Assembly: GCA_039619475.1 (NCBI GenBank)
Contig: CM077116.1
Location: 175,675,863-175,739,862 of the forward strand
Length of the DNA: 64,000 nt
Direction: 5' to 3'
Source: Icerya purchasi
Taxonomy: Eukaryota; Arthropoda; Insecta; Hemiptera; Monophlebidae
Shown here: positions 61,670 to 64,000 of the stretch, one piece after another
Position numbering within the stretch: the first letter of the stretch is position 1
How the letters are laid out: every line of letters begins with the position of its first letter
Notes under the pieces: model-generated
What the model was told of the DNA's origin: nothing
Databases searched by the model: none
The model's input: only the letters and a program-made list of their open reading frames with translations
Program-made: the position numbers and the translations under genes

Positions 61670-63690
61670 ATGGTCTTTTAGGATGTTAAGATGGAAAATA
61701 TTCTTATTAAAAGAAACACTAATTTTTTCATTTATTGTAAAAATTATTATTTTTTTTTTTTTGTTGCGCTGCATTAATTAATATTTGAAAATTTCGTAGT
61801 GTTCTCATCTTTTCCAAAATAAATTGAAAATTGCCGATATTTTTTTCTTTTTCCATTTCATCTTTTACGTATAAAATACTTCCATTATTGAGCGACTTCT
61901 CTCCCCCTCGCAACTTTATTGTTTGGGGGGTTAGACTGACTCTTTCTACCCTCTAGATTATATGCTGGTACGTTTGTGACCTAAATCTCCCATCTTCACT
62001 TTCTGATAGTTTTTAACATAAGTAAGCGTTTTTTATTCGGTTTTCTATTTCTTAGAGCTATGTTATTACTCCCACTTCGGTTTTGGCAAGAAATTACGAT
62101 GATTGTACATTTTTTGCTTCTGATCGGCACTGAATAGGCAACAAGAAAATTTTGGGAATGTCGCATGTAGTCTCGAGACACACACTAGTCTTCTCCATGT
62201 TGCCATACGTATCATGGATAATGTTTTTGGGATACAGAAAAAAAAAAAAGTAGCTAAAATTCGTAGAAATCAAGAAATTCACGTAGATGAAATGAAACAA
62301 CTAGTAAATACGCCAACAAGCAGCCGACTATGCAGGAGACAGAAACGTACGCAGGATCAAAACTCATCGTGCAACTCTGATAAAGGAAAAGATATATTCT
62401 GGATTCTAGTCGCTCCCAAGTATACTATATCTAAGTTGAAATAATTGGGAACCAGAGATATCTAAAGGCGACTGAGAAGAAGGAACTTCCCCAATCTTCT
62501 CCACAGATCTATTAGACATAGTGTGCATCTTGAAACACTCAATTTGATATCCACGGTATATCGAGGACTGTATAATATAGTGAGCTGTTGTACATGGTTT
62601 AAAGGTAAAATTTAAAAATAATAAAGTAACGAAATTAAAAATAATAAAATAAAAATAAATACAAATTATTGAAAAAGTGGCGCGAGTGCAAATGTGCGTT
62701 GTTGCTGCGACGTCCAGGATCTCGGTGGCGAAAAAGATACTTTTTACGTTTTTTAAATTTAAATTCCGCGACCGACGTGAACGATACTTTAGCGAATACG
62801 GGGGACTTTTGATAAATCGTGCCTAAAGAAAAAAAAAGGCTTGTTTATACTCGACAATAATTCTTCGGGAAAGAACTTTTACTGATGAAAAGGCAATTTC
62901 CGAAGTAAGACAAAAAGAAGCGACTATTATGAACGGTGAGAGTACTTGTTCTACCGACGACAGGAACTGCTTTAAAAATGAGAAATTTCTTGCTCAAAGG
63001 TAAAAACGCGACTAAAGAGGAGTAATTATTAGAACCGAGGGTAAATATAACTGTCAACTAAAAAGTCTTCCTTCGATCTCTGGTCATTTCCTTTTTCCTT
63101 TTCACTTCGTGACCGTTGTTGGGCTTCATCGAATACATACTTCTTCTTTTGGTGATTGATGATTGGTTAGCCCCGATCGACAACAGGATCACACATACTC
63201 GCATTAATTTTCCGAAATTATTATTAATTTTATTTTATTATATTTTAATTTTATCTTTAAACCGTGTAACGGGTACATTACAAATATATCGATCTTTCAG
63301 ACCTCGCCATAGGGACACTTTCAAACCCCCAAATCATAAGAGTAGTATTCTGTAATTCTTATAGAAACGTTAGTTTCAGTTGTTAATGTGAATTTTACAC
63401 ACATGTTACAGTCGATATAAAAAACATATGATCGATATAAAAACGTTTCGCAAAAATGGCAGTCATTAGGGAAGCGGAGAGAAAGAGAATAGCATTTTTG
63501 GCGGCCAGACACAACCTTATCAGAAGTTCGATTACGATGATGATCTACACGCCTTCGTACATTAAATTTTATGCACTGATGATGGATAAAGTATTGCTTC
63601 ATTAGAGATCTTAGCCATGGTAGTCTTTTAATAGGCGAATATATCAAATGTTTTAGAAATTTAATTTTCCGCTTTAACATCATGCTATAG
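61670..63690. other. Gene-free AT-rich region
   Basis: Frames at 62214-62444 (+), 62094-62300 (-) and 63321-63683 (-) have no recognisable domain. The last (120 codons) is the longest but is not called as a gene. Confidence 0.3.
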
Positions 63691-63696
63691 AAATCC

Positions 63697-63815
63697 GTAA
63701 CCTGTTTATATTAAATAATTAATAAATATAAAATAAATAAATTCCCCTTAATAACGACCAAAATCAAGTGTAAATTAATTCACGCTCGTTATTAAGGAAT
63801 TTATTTATTTTGCAT
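63697..63815 (+). repeat. Foldback-type repeat (CCTGTTTGTTA family), copy 3 with hairpin
   Basis: It begins CCTGTTTATATTAAA. AATAAATTCCCCTTAATAACGA (within 63730-63757) pairs with TCGTTATTAAGGAATTTATT (63786-63812), giving arms of about 26 bp with a two-base bulge and a 28-nt loop. This copy has the best-preserved stem of the three. Confidence 0.6.
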
Positions 63816-63926
63816 TTATCATGCTGTAGAATTTTTTTGTTTGGATGTTTCGATGATTTTGCCTCAGTTCGTTTTTTCGTGCACATTGTCGAAGACTTTG
63901 CGCTATTATGATTTAAGAAATTAAAA

Positions 63927-63950
63927 ATAAATAAATAAATAAATAAAATA
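63927..63950. repeat. (AAAT)n microsatellite
   Basis: About six AAAT units. Confidence 0.8.
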
Positions 63951-64000
63951 AAAAGAAATAGCATATACATATATTGTTAGACTATCGAATTCTTTTTAAA

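Overview
This window looks like a piece of an insect nuclear genome. It is AT-rich, full of microsatellites (TA, AAT, TTTTC, ATCT, CTG) and A/T homopolymers, and carries decayed DNA transposons and LINE retrotransposons of insect-like families. Coding is sparse. The order cannot be fixed from sequence alone. There is no sign of bacterial operons, CRISPR arrays or rRNA.

The only host gene called with confidence is a single-exon forkhead gene at 5260-6342 (+), recognised as FoxB (relative of Drosophila fd96Ca/fd96Cb and vertebrate FOXB1). It has a complete forkhead domain at the very N-terminus, an EH1-type Groucho-binding motif and a His/Pro-rich tail. The 2 kb upstream is less AT-rich and holds two CCAAT boxes. 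Long gene-poor stretches on the downstream side fit the usual setting of a developmental regulator, but no enhancer can be identified from sequence alone.

Layout: 1-3.2 kb, a broken mariner, a TA-associated repeat, a tRNA-derived SINE and a LINE endonuclease fragment. 3.2-6.6 kb, the FoxB promoter region and gene. 6.6-22.8 kb, mostly gene-free, with one RTE-like LINE tail (14.4-15.0 kb). 22.8-31.9 kb, LINE 3' fragments, a Tc1 remnant, an 85-bp near-perfect hairpin and a 263-bp pure AAT array. 34.3-38.2 kb, an internally deleted pogo/Tigger element, SINEs and nested repeats with a 434-bp foldback. 41.5-44.1 kb, the second CpG-rich, low-AT zone. It has a 184-codon ORF and a short possible first exon whose cysteine spacing matches a GATA-type zinc finger. 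46-64 kb, several 3' ends of one RNase H-bearing LINE family (including a tail-to-tail inverted pair), an RT fragment split by about 1.5 kb of other sequence, a hAT-like MITE and foldback repeats.

No pathway or gene cluster is apparent. The most novel leads are the GATA-like candidate exon (43.8 kb), the perfect or large foldbacks (24.5, 36.6 and 63.7 kb) and the inverted LINE pair at 60 kb. All of them need transcript or small-RNA data.
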